In this document: one piece after another, positions 60,601 to 64,000 of the stretch
Position numbering within the stretch: the stretch's first letter is position 1
Layout: each line of letters opens with the position of its first letter
Source of the DNA: QFOX01 sp044237845
GTDB taxonomy: Bacteria > Pseudomonadota > Alphaproteobacteria > Rickettsiales > UBA3002
DNA: 64,000 nucleotides
Reading direction: 5' to 3'
Assembly: GCA_044237845.1 (NCBI GenBank)
Contig: JBIIEL010000004.1
Coordinates: 1-64,000, forward strand
Program-made: the position numbers and the translations under genes
The notes under the pieces: model-generated
Databases searched by the model: none
What the model was told of the DNA's origin: nothing
The model's input: only the letters and a program-made list of their open reading frames with translations

Positions 60601-63600
60601 GTGAATATCCGCGCGGCCTACCCCGGCGCAAACCCGAAAGTGATCGCCGAAACCGTTGCCGCGCCGCTTGAGGAGCAGATCAGCGGCGTTGAGAACATGC
60701 TCTATATGAGCAGCCAGGGCACCACCGACGGCGCGATGAGTATTACAGTGACCTTCGCCATCGGCACCGACCCCGACCTCGCGCAGCAGCTCGTGCAAAA
60801 CCGCGTGAGCCAAGCGCTGCCGCGCCTGCCAGACGTAGTGCGCTCGCTCGGCGTGACGGTGGTGAAAAGCTCGCCAGACCTCACCATGGTGGTGCATCTC
60901 TTCTCGCCGAACGAGCGTTACGATGTGTCGTACTTACGCAATTACGCACTCATCAACATCAAGGATCAGCTCGGTAAACTGCCAGGCATCGGCAAGGTCG
61001 ACCTCTTCGGTGCAGGCGATTACGCGATGCGTGTGTGGATGAACCCGCAGCAGATGGCGGCGCGCAACCTCACCGCACCGGATGTGGTGAATGCCATCCG
61101 CGAACAGAATATCCAGATTGCCGCCGGCGTCATCGGCGCACAACCCAACACGCCAGACGTGACGTTCGAGCTGCCGGTGAATGTGCAGGGACGCCTCAAA
61201 TCGGTGGAGGAATTCGAGCAGATTATTGTGAAGGCGGATGCTTCCGGCGCGGTGACGCGACTGAAAGACGTGGCGCGGGTGGAGCTCGGCGTGAGCAGTT
61301 ACGCACTGCGCTCGCTGCTCAACAACAAGCCTGCGGTGGGGATTCCGGTGTTTCAGGCGCCGGGCAGCAACGCGCTCCAAATCTCAACCAATGTGCGCGC
61401 AGCAATGGAGCGGCTCAAGGCCGATTTCCCCGAAGGCGTGGATTATAAAATCGTCTATGACCCGACGCGGTTTGTGGCGGAATCCATCGACGCGGTAGTG
61501 CATACGCTATTTGAAGCACTGCTGCTGGTAGTGCTTGTTGTGATTCTGTTTTTGCAGACCTGGCGCGCGTCGATTATTCCGCTGCTCGCGGTGCCGGTGT
61601 CGATTATCGGCACGTTCGCGGTGATGCATGCATTCGGCTTTTCTATCAATGCGCTGAGCCTGTTCGGCCTCGTGCTCGCCATCGGTATCGTGGTGGATGA
61701 CGCGATTGTGGTGGTGGAGAATGTGGAGCGCAACATGGCGGGCGGCCTCAGCCCGCGCGAGGCGACCTATCAGGCGATGCGCGAAGTATCGGGGCCGATT
61801 ATTGCCATCGCGCTGGTGCTGGTTGCCGTGTTTGTGCCGATCGCATTTATCAGCGGCCTCACCGGGCAGTTCTACAAACAATTTGCGCTGACGATTGCCA
61901 TTTCAACGGTGATTTCGGCGTTTAACTCGCTGACGCTCAGCCCCGCGCTAGCGGCGATGCTGCTCAAGCCCCACGGTGCGGCGAAAGACGGTTTTACGCG
62001 CGGTTCGGAAACGATTTTTGGCGGGCTGCTCGCTGCCACACGCTGGTGGGTGCGTGCGCTGGTTCTGTTCATCATCGGTGCGATTTTAAAATCCTTCGCG
62101 ATGAAAATGTTTGGCCTTGCGCCGCTGTTATTTGGCCTGCCCGCGGTGGCGCTGGTGGCGATTTTATTCAAGGCGCTCTGTGTGCTGATGCTCGTGATTG
62201 GACTGGTGGTGGCTATCCGCCATATGCTGCATGCACGCCGCGCTGCACACCCGGAAGGCTTCGCGCGCTTCAATCGTTTCTTTGCGGATGCAGCGGCGCG
62301 CTACGAGCATCTCGTCAGCTGGACATTCACCCGTAAACGCAGGCTGGTAGCGCTCTATCTCGCGCTTATAGCACTCACCATTTTTGGCTTCACGCAGGTG
62401 CCCGGCGGCTATGTGCCCGCGCAGGACAAGCAATATCTCGTCGCCTTCGCGCAGTTGCCAAGCGGTGCGTCGCTAGACCGCAGCGACGCCGTCATCCGCC
62501 AGATGTCGGAGATCGCGCTTAAGCATCCCGGCGTTGAGGCGGCAGTGGCATTCCCCGGACTTTCTATCGCCGGATTCAGCGTCAGCCCGAATGCCGGCAT
62601 CGTGTTTGTGCCGCTCAAACCGTTCGATGAGCGCACCACGCCTGACCTCTCGGCATGGGCCATCACCGGCGCGCTTAACGCCGAATTCAACAAGGCTATC
62701 AGTGGTGCGTTCGTCGCGATTTTCCCTCCGCCGCCCGTGCGCGGCCTTGGCACTATCGGCGGCTTCAAATTGCAGATTCAAGACCGTGGCGATCTTGGCT
62801 ATGACGCGCTGAATACCGCGCTGACGGAAGTCATCAACAAAGCACGCCAGGACAAAACACTGACCGGCATGTTCAGCGGTTTCATGATGGACGTGCCGCA
62901 GCTTGAGGTGGACATCAACCGCGTGCGCGCGAAGCAGCAGGGCGTTGCCCTCACGGAACTTTTCAACACGCTGCAGATGTATATCGGCTCTTACTATGTC
63001 AACGACTTCAACCTGTTTGGCCGCACTTTCCGCGTCTATGCGCAGGCGGATGCGCCGTTCCGCAGCAAGGCGGAAGATATCAGCCAGCTGAAAGTGCGTA
63101 ATGCGCGCGGCGAGATGGTGCCCCTTGGCTCGCTCCTCTCGGTCTCGCAAACCTATGGGCCGGATCGCGCGATGCGTTATAACGGCTTCACCTCGGCGGA
63201 TATCAACGGTAACGCCGCACCTGGATTCACGTCGAGCGAGGCGATGACCTCCATCAGCCGCATTCTCGCCGAGACGCTGCCCAAAGGCATGAGCTATGAA
63301 TGGACGGATCTGACCTATCAGAAAATTCTCGCCGGAAACACGGCGATGCTGGTCTTCCCGCTCTGCGTGCTCTTTGTGTTCCTCGTCCTCGCCGCGCAAT
63401 ATGAGAGTGTGAGCCTTCCGCTGGCGGTGATTCTCATCGTGCCGCTCTGTCTGTTCGGCGCGATCTGGGGCGTGTGGCTGATGGGCAAAGAGAATAATAT
63501 TTTCACGCAGATTGGTTTTGTGGTGCTGGTGGGGCTTGCGTGTAAAAACGCGATTCTGATTGTGGAGTTCGCGCGCGACCTCGAACAGCAGGGACGCAGC

Positions 63601-63861
63601 ATTATCGACGCCGCGCGTGAAGCAGCACATCTGCGCCTGCGCCCCATTCTCATGACATCGATTGCGTTTATTATGGGTGTGCTGCCGCTGGTATTCGCCA
63701 GTGGTGCCGGCGCCGAGATGCGGCAGGATATGGGCGTGGCGGTGTTCTCCGGCATGATCGGCGTCACGTTCTTTGGCCTTGTCATGACGCCAATGTTTTA
63801 CGTGGTGGTGCGCACTTTAGCGGTGCGGATTACAGGAAATACGAAGGTAATGCATGGGTAG
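60601..63861 (+). CDS. RND efflux pump permease, HAE-1 type (N-terminus cut by TAG)
   Basis: The remaining 1086 residues of a proton-driven tripartite pump, begun here at a GTG. From the ATG at 60460, across the TAG, it would be 1133. Family parts are present: AAYPGANPKVIAETVAAPLEEQI, the helix-4 proton-relay pair VVDDAIVVVENVERNM, and SSYALRSLLNNKPAVGI-type docking sequence. The central cytoplasmic region between helices 6 and 7 has about 80 extra residues (near 61990-62270), rich in hydrophobic stretches. Without the first helix a separately translated product would probably not work, so either the gene is dead or the TAG is suppressed. Confidence 0.88.
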   Translation: MNIRAAYPGANPKVIAETVAAPLEEQISGVENMLYMSSQGTTDGAMSITVTFAIGTDPDLAQQLVQNRVSQALPRLPDVVRSLGVTVVKSSPDLTMVVHLFSPNERYDVSYLRNYALINIKDQLGKLPGIGKVDLFGAGDYAMRVWMNPQQMAARNLTAPDVVNAIREQNIQIAAGVIGAQPNTPDVTFELPVNVQGRLKSVEEFEQIIVKADASGAVTRLKDVARVELGVSSYALRSLLNNKPAVGIPVFQAPGSNALQISTNVRAAMERLKADFPEGVDYKIVYDPTRFVAESIDAVVHTLFEALLLVVLVVILFLQTWRASIIPLLAVPVSIIGTFAVMHAFGFSINALSLFGLVLAIGIVVDDAIVVVENVERNMAGGLSPREATYQAMREVSGPIIAIALVLVAVFVPIAFISGLTGQFYKQFALTIAISTVISAFNSLTLSPALAAMLLKPHGAAKDGFTRGSETIFGGLLAATRWWVRALVLFIIGAILKSFAMKMFGLAPLLFGLPAVALVAILFKALCVLMLVIGLVVAIRHMLHARRAAHPEGFARFNRFFADAAARYEHLVSWTFTRKRRLVALYLALIALTIFGFTQVPGGYVPAQDKQYLVAFAQLPSGASLDRSDAVIRQMSEIALKHPGVEAAVAFPGLSIAGFSVSPNAGIVFVPLKPFDERTTPDLSAWAITGALNAEFNKAISGAFVAIFPPPPVRGLGTIGGFKLQIQDRGDLGYDALNTALTEVINKARQDKTLTGMFSGFMMDVPQLEVDINRVRAKQQGVALTELFNTLQMYIGSYYVNDFNLFGRTFRVYAQADAPFRSKAEDISQLKVRNARGEMVPLGSLLSVSQTYGPDRAMRYNGFTSADINGNAAPGFTSSEAMTSISRILAETLPKGMSYEWTDLTYQKILAGNTAMLVFPLCVLFVFLVLAAQYESVSLPLAVILIVPLCLFGAIWGVWLMGKENNIFTQIGFVVLVGLACKNAILIVEFARDLEQQGRSIIDAAREAAHLRLRPILMTSIAFIMGVLPLVFASGAGAEMRQDMGVAVFSGMIGVTFFGLVMTPMFYVVVRTLAVRITGNTKVMHG

Positions 63862-63874
63862 CCCGATGAATCTT

Positions 63875-64000
63875 CAGAAGATTTTTGGCTGCAAACAGCA
63901 GCTTTCTCGACTTCCGGTGCTCACGTACTTTAGTAAGCTGCGCGCCGGTTCGCGAAACCTGCTGCTTTCGCGCAAAACTCTTTCTGAATCTTCACCACGC
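63875..64000. repeat. long imperfect palindrome at the window end
   Basis: After the pump gene, TTCAGAAGATTTTT and the ending AAAACTCTTTCTGAA are rough inverted copies, as are CAGCAGCTTTC and GAAACCTGCTG. The centre GTGCTCACGTACTTTAGTAA resembles the centre of the 33.6 kb palindrome. It may continue past the window. Confidence 0.55.

Noticed and set aside
62473..63630. Long minus-strand open frame (385 codons) opposite the RND pump
   Set aside because: Arg/His-rich shadow of the pump coding strand; no start context or conserved motif.

Overview
The window reads as a chromosomal segment of an alphaproteobacterium. Three blocks have typical alphaproteobacterial gene order: rpmH-rnpA-yidD-yidC-engB-argB (4.0-8.2 kb); rplU-rpmA-obgE then proB-proA-nadD-rsfS-rlmH-gpmI-envC-ctpA-deacetylase-rppH on the minus strand (25.2-10.2 kb); and rplM-rpsI-argC (33.5-31.4 kb). 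Arginine, proline and pantothenate synthesis, NAD synthesis, phosphate transport and a Gram-negative envelope are represented, so the genome is not strongly reduced. Genus and family cannot be fixed from sequence alone. The surface proteins and the many small repeats would fit a host- or biofilm-associated lineage, but that is inference. Layout: 0-4 kb holds an ABC-2 permease, a TPR-like membrane protein, panB and a sensor kinase whose end overlaps panB. 4-8.2 kb is the ribosomal/RNase P/YidC block. 8.3-10.2 kb is an inverse autotransporter cut in two by an in-frame TAA. 10.2-25.2 kb is the long housekeeping block, with insertions of a DUF1523 gene, a pentapeptide-repeat membrane protein and an RDD protein. 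25.4-30.8 kb is phoR-pstCAB, interrupted by a DUF3592 gene. 30.9-33.5 kb is a gamma-carbonic-anhydrase-like protein, argC, rpsI and rplM. 33.7-40.8 kb is a compact seven-gene minus-strand operon: a REC-histidine kinase, a single-domain response regulator, an Hpt-REC-REC protein, a TPR/YaiO-type outer-membrane barrel, a HEAT-repeat membrane protein, a GT2 synthase and a fatty-acid-hydroxylase-type enzyme. I read it as a phosphorelay-controlled surface glycan synthesis and export locus. 41.4-48.7 kb is accessory: a Phd/PemK-like toxin-antitoxin pair, tRNA-Ala(UGC), a charged coiled-coil secreted protein, a DUF6356/FAD/GNAT group, two unknown genes, a large PIN-like protein and a DUF1653 gene. 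typA follows. 50.8-59.0 kb holds three related large proteins of unknown function. Two carry a putative transglutaminase/papain-like Cys-His-Asp domain with identical spacing, and two end in repeated 'GWGK' EF-hand-pair units. 59.2-63.9 kb is an RND efflux adaptor and pump. Two patterns run across the window. First, four reading frames (inverse autotransporter, the 46.5 kb unknown, the small transglutaminase-like gene and the RND pump) are each broken by one in-frame TAA or TAG with no frameshift, while TAA and TAG also serve as normal stops elsewhere. Second, several families of inverted repeats occupy gene ends: long palindromes with matched arms, heptad-type repeats (one inserted in frame inside obgE) and GTCATCCCGG-type palindromes. 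All functions are called from motifs read by eye, without database searches.
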